NCBI RefSeq assembly: GCF_023072675.1
Contig: NZ_JALLGL010000036.1
Span: forward strand, 1 to 32,875
Source: Streptomyces sp. XM83C
GTDB taxonomy: Bacteria > Actinomycetota > Actinomycetes > Streptomycetales > Streptomycetaceae
Direction: 5' to 3'
DNA length: 32,875 bases
Below, piece by piece: positions 18,158-28,700 of this stretch. The translations under genes and the position numbers were made by a program. The notes beneath the pieces are model-generated. The model did not search any database, was not told where the DNA came from, and worked only from the letters and a program-made list of their open reading frames with translations. Positions within the stretch are counted from its first letter, which is position 1; each line of letters opens with the position of its first letter.

Positions 18158-18591
18158 GCCGCGCCGAAGTCGGCCCAGCGGTCGATCAGCCCTTCGGCGC
18201 CCGTGCCGGCGGTCAGGGCGGAGACGATCGCGGTGCCGCGGCCGTGCTCGTGGGCAGGGCGGGAGGCGGCCCCGCCGGACGGGGCGGGCCGGGGGCCCGC
18301 CGTCACCGACGTGGATCTGCACCCAGCCGTGCGAGTCGGCAGCCGCTCGCAGGTGCAGCACGACCGGGGCAGGGCGTGGGTGACGGCGTTGGTGACCAGT
18401 TCGGAGATCACCAGCAGGGCGTCGTAGACCTGCTGCTCGTCCGGTCCCCAGGGGGCCGGCACAGGGCGGGCGGCGGGGCGTGCGACGGCCGGGGCCTGCG
18501 GGCGGTGGTCCAGGAAGAGGCAGAAATCCCGCCGGTCGTCTGCGGCCACGCGCCGGCTCGGCCGGCTGCGGAGGAGCGTGTGTGGGGTCAC
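18154..18591 (-). pseudogene. Anti-sigma-factor-type ATPase (HATPase_c_2), broken by two compensating indels
   Basis: The frame ending at 18154 contains the N box LLVISELVTNAVTHALP and the G2 box HEHGRGTAIVSALTAGTG, then GLIDRWADFGAA, as in RsbW/SpoIIAB-like ATPases common in Streptomyces. Between the boxes this frame is nonsense. The expected strand segment, VVLHLRAAADSHGWVQIHVG followed by DGGP, is in the next frame. Shifts are needed at the G-runs 18366-18369 (one base too few) and 18291-18295 (one too many). Restored, the protein would be about 145 aa and would bind a sigma or anti-sigma partner. The start is uncertain: GTG at 18591 fits codon use but lacks a clear Shine-Dalgarno. Sequencing error at homopolymers remains possible. 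Confidence 0.65.
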
Positions 18592-18708
18592 CCCAGTGTG
18601 GTTGCCGCTCGCTCTGTGTGCGTGAAGTGGAGGGTTGCTTCGTGGATGTGGTGCCGCTGCGGCGTGAGGCCGGGAGGCAGGGACGGTGATCCTCAAGAGA
18701 GCGACCAC

Positions 18709-18889
18709 TGCAAGTAGCGATCGTCGGTCTCGGTCCGGGGCACCAACGGCCTCGACTTCGCCGTCACCGCACTTCGCGGTCGTACCCGCATCTTTTCAGT
18801 CGATGTGATCATGACACCTTGACGTGACCGTGCGTCATGACATTGGGTGTCGCGGAAACTTGTGACCTTGTTGCTCAGGGGTGGGGATT
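18709..18889 (+). promoter_or_regulatory. Promoter region of the LamG-RHS locus, with a direct repeat
   Basis: This intergenic stretch is AT-richer than its surroundings. TCATGACA occurs at 18809-18816 and again at 18835-18842, 26 bases apart. TTGACG at 18819-18824 lies between the copies and resembles a -35 box; I see no clear -10 partner. Confidence 0.35.
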
Positions 18890-21800
18890 GTGAAGAGACG
18901 GGGGACGCTCCGGCGTGTCCGCGGATCGGTGGCCGCGTTGTCGGCCTTGTCTGTCCTCCTTGGGGCTTTGGTGCCAGCGGCACAGGCCGCTGTGCCTGCC
19001 GCAGAAGGCCCCCCGCAGGAAGAGGCGCAGCGTGCGCTGAAGCTGGCCGAGGAGACTGGGCAGAAAGGTGAGGTCGAGTCGGAGCGCGGTGAGCGCACGA
19101 GTGTGTTCGCCAACCCGGACGGCTTCTCCTTCACGCTGGAGCATCACTCGGTGCCGGTCCGGGTGGCGGAACCGGGGGGCGGCTGGCAGAGTCCGGACGC
19201 GACTTTGGAACGCCGAGCCGACGGCACGATCGGCCCGAGGGCGTCTTCGGCCCGTATGGCGTTCTCCGGCGGTGCCGATGAAGCGCCGCTGGCCCGGATC
19301 TCCGAGGGGGGGAGATCGCTGGAGCTGGACTGGAAGGGCGAGCTTCCCACCCCGATCCTTGACGGGGCGAGCGCGGTGTACCGCGAGGTGCTTCCCGGTG
19401 TCGATCTGAAGCTGACGGCCACGGCGGAGAGTTTCCAGCAGGTTTTCGTCGTCAAGACGCCCCAGGCGGCCGCCAACCCCGCCCTGGAAGAGCTCACTTT
19501 CGATCTGAAGACGGAAGGACTGACCGTCCGCAAGGGCGCGACGGGCAACCTCGTGGCCGTCGACGGTGGCGGCCGTACCGTCTTTCGCTCCCCGCCGGCC
19601 CGGATGTGGGACTCGGCCGGCACGGACGGCACCGCAGTGGGTAAAACGTCCCTCGACAGCGCCACCCCGGGGAGCGGTGTGGCCACCCGGCCGCGGCAGG
19701 TTTCCGCGTCCGGTGATGGGCCGGCGGTGTCCGGTGATCCGTCGGAGCAGGCGGCCTCGGGCACGAGCCTGGAACCCGGGCAGGGCGACAACGTCACCCG
19801 CATGGACGTCAAGGTCACCGGCAACGCGCTCTTGGTCGTCCCGGACGCGGACATGCTCACCACGACCCCGGCGGACGCCTTCCCAGTCTTCATCGACCCG
19901 ACGGTCACCTGGGGCGAGTCGGAGCGCACCCTGCTGCGCTCCGACGGCTACGAGTCCTACGGCTGGGGCAACGGCAGTGACAACAACGGCCAGGGCGTCG
20001 GCAAGTGCGGTTCGTGGAACGGGTACTACTGCGGCCCAGGCTATGTGCAGAGGCTGTACTTCGAGTTCGCCCCGGACAGCCTGAAGGGCAAGCGGGTGCT
20101 GGATGCCACGTTCGCGGTCACCGAACCGTGGGCCTTCCAGTGTTCCGCCCGCCTGGTGGACCTGGTCCGCACCGGCAACATCTCGTCGGCGACGACCTGG
20201 GCGAGCCGCCCCAAGGAGCTGGACTGGATGGTGGACCGGTGGGTCTCGGCCGGACGCGGTTCCTTGTGCGATCCGGACTCGCCCGACGCGCCGATCGAGT
20301 TCAACGACAACCCGGAAGAGCCGAACGAGAACCTGACCCCGACCGTGCGGGACTTCGCAGCCGGCAAATTCTCCCGGCTGACTCTGGAACTCCGCGCGAA
20401 CGACGAGAGCGACACCTCCGCCTGGAAACGGTTCCGCAACGACGCCGTGCTCCGGGTCGTCTACGTCGCCGTCCCTGCCAAGCCGACAGGCGTCGGCATC
20501 CTCGGAGGCTCCGGCACACCCCTGTGCCTCACCGACGCCAAAGCGCCCGCGGTCATCTCCGACCCGACCCCGGCGCTCACCTCCACGCCGCAGACCGCAG
20601 CCGGCGGTGAAAGCGGCGCCAAGCTCAGGGCCTGGTTCCGCATCGAGCAGCAGGCGAGCGGCGGTTCCTGGTCCGGATCCGGCATCGCCGGCCCGTCCAC
20701 GGGCTTCGTCGGGGACAACATCAAGGTCACCACGTCCTGGCCCGACACGCTCCAAGAAGGCGGGCTGTACCGCTACAGCTCGCTCACCCAGGTCTTTTAC
20801 GACAACGGTACCCACGCCCAGTCCTCGGGCTACACCAACTGGTGCTACTTCAAGGTCGACCCGACCGCACCGAAGAAGCCCACCATCGCCTTCGGCGGCC
20901 CCTGCATCGCCTGCGTCGACGACTGCACGGCCGCGGGCGGCCCGGGTGTGGCCGGCTCGTTCACCTTCGGCCCGGCAGCGGAAGATGCCGACAACAAGCA
21001 GTACGAGTACCGCCTGAGCGCCGTGGACGTGGACTCCCAGCCTGCCTGGACTGCCCTACCGCCGGGCACGGTGACCGCACGGGTCGTTCCCCCGATGGCC
21101 GGCACCTATGTGCTCTCGGTGCGGGCGAGGGACGTCCTCGGCCGCCTCGGTGAAATCGAGAGCGTGAAGTTCAAGGTCGCCAAGGGCGACGACCCGGTCG
21201 GTCTGTGGCACTTCGACGAGACCACGGGGCTGGCAGCCGACAGCGCCCCGTCCGGCGGCGCCGCCGACGCGGTCCTGGCCTCGCCGGCGACCCGCGACGA
21301 CCGGGGCCGCCGGGGCCTGATCACCCGTGACGCCCAGGGCCTGCCCCTGGCCGACCCGGTTACCGACCAGGGCCTCGCCCTCGACGGCACCACCGGCTAC
21401 GCCGCCACCGGCAAACCCGTCCTGGCCACCGACGCCTCGTACACCGTCTCCGCCTGGGTGCGGCTGACCGACGGCACCCGCAACGCCACCGCCCTGGGGC
21501 AGGACCCCGCGATGAGCGGCGGCTGGTACAGCGCCTTCTACCTCGGATACCGCGCCGACTCGAAGAAGTGGGAGCTGCTCACCTCACCGAAGGACGCCAC
21601 GGACGGAAACATCAGCACGCAGGTCGTCCGCTCCGTGCAGCCGGCCGCCCTGGGCGCGTGGACACACCTGGCGGCCGTGTACGACCACACCGGCAAGGTG
21701 ATCAAGCTCTACGTGAACGGCGAACTCCAGGGCACGCAGGCCGTTGCTCCGTCCTGGTCGTCGACCGGCCGCCTCCAGATCGGACGCGTCTGGTGGCGCG

Positions 21801-22615
21801 GTGCGTATCACGACTACTGGAAAGGCTCGATCGACGAGGTCACCGCGTGGCAGAAGGCCCTGACCGACGAGGAGATCGCCGACGACGCCGACCTCGTCTC
21901 CGCCGACGGAACCAAGGCGGTCGAACTGGTGGCCGCATGGTCTGCCGCCGGTGCCGCGGACGGCGCGGTCTCCCTCGCAGACACCATCTCCGGTTACGGG
22001 CGCACACTCGCCCTGCAGGGGGGAGCATCCGTGCACGGCGAGTTGGTCACCCTCGACGGCGTCAAGGGCGCGGCTTCGGCCGACGCCCCGGTCATCGATG
22101 CCACCGGTTCCTTCACCGTGACCACACAGGTCGCGGTGGACCGCGCCGTCCTCGCAGACAAGCCCGACGGTTTCACCGGGCAGGTCGTGGGCGAGCGCGC
22201 GGCGAACGGCTCCTCGTGGGGACTGTGGTTCAAGAAGACCGGCAGCAGGACCGCGCTGAACGACGACCTGGAGGAGGTGACGGTTCCCGAGGGCCGCTGG
22301 TACTTCGGCCGGCTGAACGGGGACGGGACCCTCACCGCGGTCCAGTCGGACGAGACTGCCGCGCTGGACGCCCCCGTGCGCCTGACCGGCATCTTCGACG
22401 CCCACACCGGAAAGATCGCGCTCCGCGTCGGCACCGGGCAGAACGACGACTGGCAGCAGTACACCGCCAGACCCGGCACGGGCGAGATCACCGTCGGCGC
22501 ACAGAGGAACGGCACCACCTTCGACCACTGCCTGGCCGCCAGGGTGTCCGACGTCCGCATCTGGGCCGGCGCCATGAACGACGAGGATCAGATCAGCGAC
22601 CTCATCGGTTCCTGA
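18890..22615 (+). CDS. Large secreted LamG-domain protein paired with the RHS toxin gene
   Basis: 1241 aa from the GTG at 18890, chosen because AGGGG lies eight bases upstream; an in-frame GTG at 18881 has no room for a Shine-Dalgarno. A signal peptide (1-31, ending PAAQA) starts with KRRGTLRRVRG. About residues 40-310 are an uncharacterised beta-rich region. A DNRLRE-like segment follows (about 310-530: TLLRSDGYESYGWGNGSDNN, YVQRLYFEF, TWASRPKE). A fibronectin-like stretch (about 530-765) has paired Cys. A LamG jelly-roll (about 768-1000) shows SYTVSAWVRL, THLAAVYDHTGKVIKLYVNG and GSIDEVTAWQKALTDEEI, and a second LamG-like half ends the protein. Secreted LamG/RHS pairs are common in Streptomyces. 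It probably helps display, bind or deliver the RHS product; this is inferred from the pairing. Confidence 0.88.
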   Translation: MKRRGTLRRVRGSVAALSALSVLLGALVPAAQAAVPAAEGPPQEEAQRALKLAEETGQKGEVESERGERTSVFANPDGFSFTLEHHSVPVRVAEPGGGWQSPDATLERRADGTIGPRASSARMAFSGGADEAPLARISEGGRSLELDWKGELPTPILDGASAVYREVLPGVDLKLTATAESFQQVFVVKTPQAAANPALEELTFDLKTEGLTVRKGATGNLVAVDGGGRTVFRSPPARMWDSAGTDGTAVGKTSLDSATPGSGVATRPRQVSASGDGPAVSGDPSEQAASGTSLEPGQGDNVTRMDVKVTGNALLVVPDADMLTTTPADAFPVFIDPTVTWGESERTLLRSDGYESYGWGNGSDNNGQGVGKCGSWNGYYCGPGYVQRLYFEFAPDSLKGKRVLDATFAVTEPWAFQCSARLVDLVRTGNISSATTWASRPKELDWMVDRWVSAGRGSLCDPDSPDAPIEFNDNPEEPNENLTPTVRDFAAGKFSRLTLELRANDESDTSAWKRFRNDAVLRVVYVAVPAKPTGVGILGGSGTPLCLTDAKAPAVISDPTPALTSTPQTAAGGESGAKLRAWFRIEQQASGGSWSGSGIAGPSTGFVGDNIKVTTSWPDTLQEGGLYRYSSLTQVFYDNGTHAQSSGYTNWCYFKVDPTAPKKPTIAFGGPCIACVDDCTAAGGPGVAGSFTFGPAAEDADNKQYEYRLSAVDVDSQPAWTALPPGTVTARVVPPMAGTYVLSVRARDVLGRLGEIESVKFKVAKGDDPVGLWHFDETTGLAADSAPSGGAADAVLASPATRDDRGRRGLITRDAQGLPLADPVTDQGLALDGTTGYAATGKPVLATDASYTVSAWVRLTDGTRNATALGQDPAMSGGWYSAFYLGYRADSKKWELLTSPKDATDGNISTQVVRSVQPAALGAWTHLAAVYDHTGKVIKLYVNGELQGTQAVAPSWSSTGRLQIGRVWWRGAYHDYWKGSIDEVTAWQKALTDEEIADDADLVSADGTKAVELVAAWSAAGAADGAVSLADTISGYGRTLALQGGASVHGELVTLDGVKGAASADAPVIDATGSFTVTTQVAVDRAVLADKPDGFTGQVVGERAANGSSWGLWFKKTGSRTALNDDLEEVTVPEGRWYFGRLNGDGTLTAVQSDETAALDAPVRLTGIFDAHTGKIALRVGTGQNDDWQQYTARPGTGEITVGAQRNGTTFDHCLAARVSDVRIWAGAMNDEDQISDLIGS

Positions 22616-22762
22616 TCCGCTGTGACCGGAACCGGGCCGAGGGCCATCGCCGCACACAGCGGCCCCCGGCCCGGCCCACGGCCACGACCACACCCACCAC
22701 GCCACGCGCAGCCCGCTCGTGGTGTGCCGTCACACCCACAGCAAAGGACGGGTAGAACCACC

Positions 22763-25700
22763 GTGATATTCGGCAGATCCAGCCGGCCCTCACGGCCGGG
22801 AAGGTTCTGGCGCAGACGCCGTCGGGCGCTCGTCATCCCCCTTGCCCTGATCCTGTCGGTCCCCGCAGGTCTCACTCCGGTCGTGGCAGCCGAGAAGGCA
22901 CCGGCCGGCCTGGGGCGCCCCGACCTGCCCGCCCAGCGCGTCAGCAAGGTCAAGCCGGTCACCGGCCTGGGAGCCAAGCAGGCCCGCGACCGCGTGGCAA
23001 GGGAGGAGAAGGACAACGCGGACCGCGCCCGCCGCGCCCGCACCGAACAGCAGCAGAAGGACGCCTGGCCGACGCCCGGCTCAGCCGGCCTGCGCCTCAC
23101 GGGCGGCACCCCCGCCAAGGCCGCCCCCGGAAAACTGCCCGTCACCCTTGCACCGGCGGCCGGCAAGCGGGCCCTGCCCAAGGGCACCGATGCCACCGTG
23201 ACCGTCCTGGACCAGGACACCGCCCGACGCCTGGGCATCACCGGAGTGGTCCTCACCGCCCAGGCCGACAAGGCGGGCACAGCCCGCATCGGCGTCGACT
23301 ACACGGCGTTCGCCTCCGCCATCGGCGGCGGCTGGGCCGGCCGGCTTCAGCTCGTGCGGCTGCCCGAGTGCGCGCTGACCACCCCGGACAAGGCGCAGTG
23401 CCGCACCCGGACCCCGCTCGCCTCGCACAACGACCCCGCCGAGCAGACTGTTGCCGCGGACGTCAGCCTTCCAGCACAGCCCGAGGGCCATTCGCCGCAG
23501 CGCACCTCCGGCGCCACTGCTGTCATGGCCCTGACCGCGTCCGGGGAGGGCGGCCAGGCATCGAACGGCACGGGCGACTACAGCGCCACCCCGCTGTCCT
23601 CCTCGTCCTCCTGGGCGGCCGGCGGCAGTTCGGGCGCGTTCACCTGGTCGTACAACCTGCCGACGCCGCCCGCCGCGGCCGGTCCCGCGCCGGAGCTGGC
23701 GATCTCCTACGACTCGGGCAGCGTCGACGGCCGTACCGCCACCACCAACAACCAGCCCACCTCCGTCGGTGAGGGCTTCACGCTCACCGAGTCCTACATC
23801 GAGCGCGGCTACGCCGACTGTGACGACGACGGCCACACGGACGTCCACGACCGCTGCTGGCTGTACGACAACGCACGCCTGGTCCTGGACGGCAAGTCGT
23901 CCCGGCTGGTGAAGACCTCCACGGCGGGCGTGTGGAAGCTCGAGAACGACGACTCCACCACGGTCACCCGGCTGACCGGCGCCGACAACGGCGACAACGA
24001 CGGCGAGTACTGGAAAGTCGTCACCGGCGACGGCACCACCTACGTCTTCGGCCAGGACAAACTCGACGGCGCCACCACCCAGCGCACCAACTCCACCTGG
24101 ACCGTGCCGGTCTTCGGCGACGACGAAGGAGAACCCGGCTACACGGCGGGCAGCACCTTCGCCGGCCGCGCCGTCACTCAGGCCTGGCGCTGGAACCTCG
24201 ACCACGTCGTCGACACCCGCGGCAACGCGGCCACGTACTGGTACGACAAGGACACCAACTACTACAAGAAGAACAAGGCGTCCAAAGCGGATGCCGAGTA
24301 CGTGCGCAGCGGTCGTCCGAAGGAGATCACCTACGGCCTGCGCGCCGGGGCACTCTTCACCGACAAGGCCGACGCCAAGGTCACCTTCGAGTACGCCGAG
24401 CGGTGCACGGCCGCCGACTGCTCGTCGCTGACCAAAGAGACCGCGGACAACTGGCCCGACGTGCCCTTCGACGCGATCTGCGCCAAGGACTCCACCACCT
24501 GCACGGCCCAGTCCCCGTCGTTCTTCACCCGCAAGCGCCTCACCGGCATCCACACCTTCTCGTGGAACGCGGCCACCGGCACCTACGACCCGGTCGACTC
24601 CTGGGCCTTCACCCAGCGATTCCTCGACGGCGGCGACATCGGCGACACCTCCGACCAGGTGCTGACCCTGCAGTCGATCAAGCGGACCGCCAAGGCCGGC
24701 ACCCCAGTCACGACCTACCCGGTGTCGTTCACCTATCAGATGCGCCCCAACCGGGTCGACGCCACCGACGACATCCTGCCGATGACCCGGCCCCGCATCT
24801 CCACGATCACCTCCGAGACCGGCGCCATCACCACCGTCACCCTGTCCGCGCCCGAATGCCTGCGCAGCCAGGTCCTCACCGCGCCCCAGGACAGCAACAC
24901 CCGCAGCTGCTACCCGAAGTACTGGAACATCAACGGCGCCGAGAACGCCTCCGTCGACTGGTTCCACAAGTACCGCGTCCTCGCCGTGGTCACCACCGAC
25001 CCGGCCGGCCACAACGACGCCGTCGAGAGCGAGTACGCCTACAGCGGCGCGGCCTGGCACTTCGACGACGACCCGTTCACCCCGAAGGACGAGCGCACCT
25101 GGTCCGACTGGCGCGGCTACCGCCAGGTGACCGTCTACACCGGCTCCCGCAACGCCCCTGCGCGCTCGAAGACGGTCTCGGTGTACATGCAGGGCATGGA
25201 CGGCGACCGCAACAAGAACGGCACCGTCAAGTCCGTGTCCGCCGCCCCGCTGAGCGAGCCCCAGCTCGGCCTGTCCGCGCTGAAGGACAGCGACCCCTAC
25301 AGCGGTTTCCTGCTCCAGCAGGTCACCTACGACGGCGCCACCGCGATCTCCGCCACCAGCAGCATCCCCTGGTCGAAGGAGACCGCGCGCCAGAGCACGG
25401 CCGCAGGCGCCGGCGACCACGTGGCGCGCATGGTCCGCACCCGGAAGACCACCTCCTACACATACCTGACGGTTCCGAAGACCTGGCGCTCCACCGCGGC
25501 CGAGACGGTCGAGTTCGACGCCCGCGGCCGGTCGGTGAAGGCCCTCGACACCGGCGACACGGCGAAGAACGGCGACGAGACCTGCACCCAGACCTGGTAC
25601 GCCGACAACGACACCGCCGGCCTCACCGCTCTGGTCTCCCGCACCCGCACCGTCGCCCTCGGCTGCGGATTCGCCGAGAGCGACCTGACCCTGGCGAACG

Positions 25701-28700
25701 CCGACGGCAGCCGCGGCAACGTCCTGTCCGACACGGCCACCGCCTACGACGGCCTCACCTGGTCACCCGGCATGCGGCCCACCAAGGGCCTGGCCACCTG
25801 GACCGCCCGCGCCTCGGCCTACGCGGCCGACGGCACCGTCACCTGGGACAAGCGCTCCACCACCGAGTACGACACGCTCGGCCGTCCGGTCAAGGCCACC
25901 GACGCGGCCGGCAACGCCACCACGACCGCGCACACCCCGGCGGACGCGGGCCCCCTGACCAGGACGGTCGTCACCAACGCCCTGGGCCACCAGAGCATCA
26001 CATTCATCGACCCGCGCCGCGGACTGCCCACGAGCGTGTACGACGCCAACCGGAAGGGGACCGCCCTCGCCTACGACGCGCTCGGCCGCATCACGGACGT
26101 CTGGCTGCCCAACCGCAACAAGAACACGCAGAGCCCGAACCAGAAATTCACCTACAGCCTCAGCAACACCCGCCCCTCCTGGGTGTCCAGCGCCACTCTG
26201 AAGGCCGACGGCGACACGTACAACACCAGCTACGCCATCTACGACTCGCTGCTGCGGCCCCTGCAGACCCAGCAGCCCACCCCGCAGGGAGGCAGGCTTC
26301 TCACCGACACCCGCTACGATTCGCGCGGGCTGGCCTACGAGACGTACGCGGACATCTTCGACAGCACCAGCACTCCCGACGGCACCTACACGCGCGCCGA
26401 GTACGGCGAGGCCCCCGTCCAGACACTGACCACCTTCGACGGTGCCGGACGGGCGACCTCCGGCACGCTGCTCGTCTACGGCGTGCAGAAACAGAGGACG
26501 ACCACCGTCTACACCGGCGACTCCGTCGCCGCCGGCGCACTGGCGGGCGGGTCGGCCACCCGCACCATCACCGACGCGCTCGGCCGCACCGTCGAGACCC
26601 GCGAGTACGCGGGCACCAGCCCCGCCGACCCCGCCTTCGGCGGCGCGGGTGCCGCGCAGTACACGTCGGTGAAGTTCACCTACACGCCCGACGGCAAACA
26701 GAAGACCATCACCGGCCCGGACGGCTCCGCATGGAGCCACACCTACGACCAGTACGGGCGCGAGAGCCGGTCCACCGACCCGGACCAGGGCACCACCAGG
26801 ACCTGGTACGACATCCTCGACCGGCCGGTGAAGACCACCACAGGCGACAACACCGTCGTCACCGCCTACGACAGCATCGGCCGGCCCACCGCCACGTGGA
26901 AGGACGAGGCCAGGCCGGCGAACCTGCTCACCAAGCGCACCTACGACGCCCCGTCCTACAAGGGGCTGCCCGCGACGTCCACCCGCTACGTCGGCGGTGA
27001 GAACGGACGCGCCTACACCAAGGCGGTCACCGCCTACGACGACCTGGGCCGCCCGACGACGACCCAGCTCATGCTCCCGGCCGGCGACCCGCTGACCGCG
27101 GCCGTCCCCGGCGGCACGCTGACCTACACCACCGCCTACCGCCTGGACGGCACCGTCCGCACGGCCTCCGAACCGGCCCTGGGCGGATTGCCCGCCGAGA
27201 CACTCCAGTTCGGCTACGGAGACCTCGGCCAGCCCACCTCCCTCAGAGGCGCCACCGGTTACGTCGAGAACATCGACTACACAGCGCTCGGCCAGGCCGC
27301 ACAGCTCACCCTCGGGTTCGGAGGCCCCGGCGACCGTGACGTGTACCTCACCAACACCTACGAGGAGGGCACAGGCCGCCTGACCGACAGCAGCGTCACG
27401 GACGACACCCACCCGTACGTGCTGCAGGACCTCGTCTACGGCTACGACCAGGCCGGCAACGTCACGTCGGTGGCCGACCCGACCAGCCTCAGCGGGGCCG
27501 GCAAGCCGGAGACCCAGTGCTTCTCCTACGACGGCCACCGCCGCCTGACCGACGCGTGGACTCCGGCCACCCGCGACTGCACGGACACACGCGATGCGGC
27601 CGAGCTGGGCGGCCCGGCCCCGTACTGGACCTCCTGGACCTACAACGCCGCGGGCCAGCGGCAGACCGAGACCCGGCACACCTCCTCCGGCGACGCCACG
27701 ACGCGGTACTGCTACGACACGGCGCAGCAGCCGCACGCCCTGCGTTTCATCACCACCCGCACCCAGTGCGGCACGCCGGACCCGGCCGGGGACAGGGTCT
27801 ACGAGTACGACACGGCCGGCAACACCACCGGCCGCCCCGGTGACACGGCCCGGCAGACCCTGACCTGGAACGTCGAGGGCCGTCTGGAGAAGCTCACCGA
27901 GCCGGGCAAGGCGACCACCGAATACGTCTACGACGCCGACGGCACCCTGCTGATCCGCACCACCGACACCGGCGAACGCGTCCTGTACGCCGGCGTCACC
28001 GAACTCCACCTGCCCTCCGACGGCAGCGGTGCCTGGGCGCAGCGCATGTACACCGCAGGCGGCACGGCCGTGGCGCTGCGCACCGACCAGGGAGGGACAC
28101 ACAAGGTGTTCTTCCTGGCCGGCGACGACCATGGCACTCAGTCGCTGATGGTCACGGCGGACAGCCGGCAAGCGATCACGAAACGGTTCATGAGCCCCTT
28201 CGGCTCCGAACGCGGCGGATCGATCGGCGCGTGGGAGACGGACAAGGGCTTCCTCGGCAAGACCCTCGACGCCACGACCGGCCTGACCCACATCGGGGCG
28301 CGTGAGTACGACACCTCGACGGGTCAGTTCATCAGTGTCGACCCGCTGCTGGAGACCGACAGGCACCAGACCCTCAACGGCTACAGCTACGCCGCCCAGA
28401 ACCCGCTGACCTACAGCGACCCCAGCGGCATGGGCCTGGCCTGCGGCGGGCACGGCGACAGCATCCCGTGCCCGACGCGATGGGACGGCACCCCGGGCAA
28501 CGGCCGCCCCGCCGAGGCGGCTGTCCCCGGCGCTGCCCAGCGCCACCACCACCCCTGCAACAGCAACTGCGGGGAGAAGAAGGGCACGGCGGCGGTGGAG
28601 CGGGCCAAGGACGGCCAGCCCATGGTCGGCGGCATCCGCGTTCCGCCGCAGAAGGAACTGGAGGCCAGGTACGCCGGCTCGTCGTCGTACGGGCAGATGC

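Noticed and set aside
22622..22762. RHS protein start at 22622
   Set aside because: It would place about 47 Pro/Arg-rich residues before an obvious signal peptide; GTG at 22763 gives a normal exported N-terminus.
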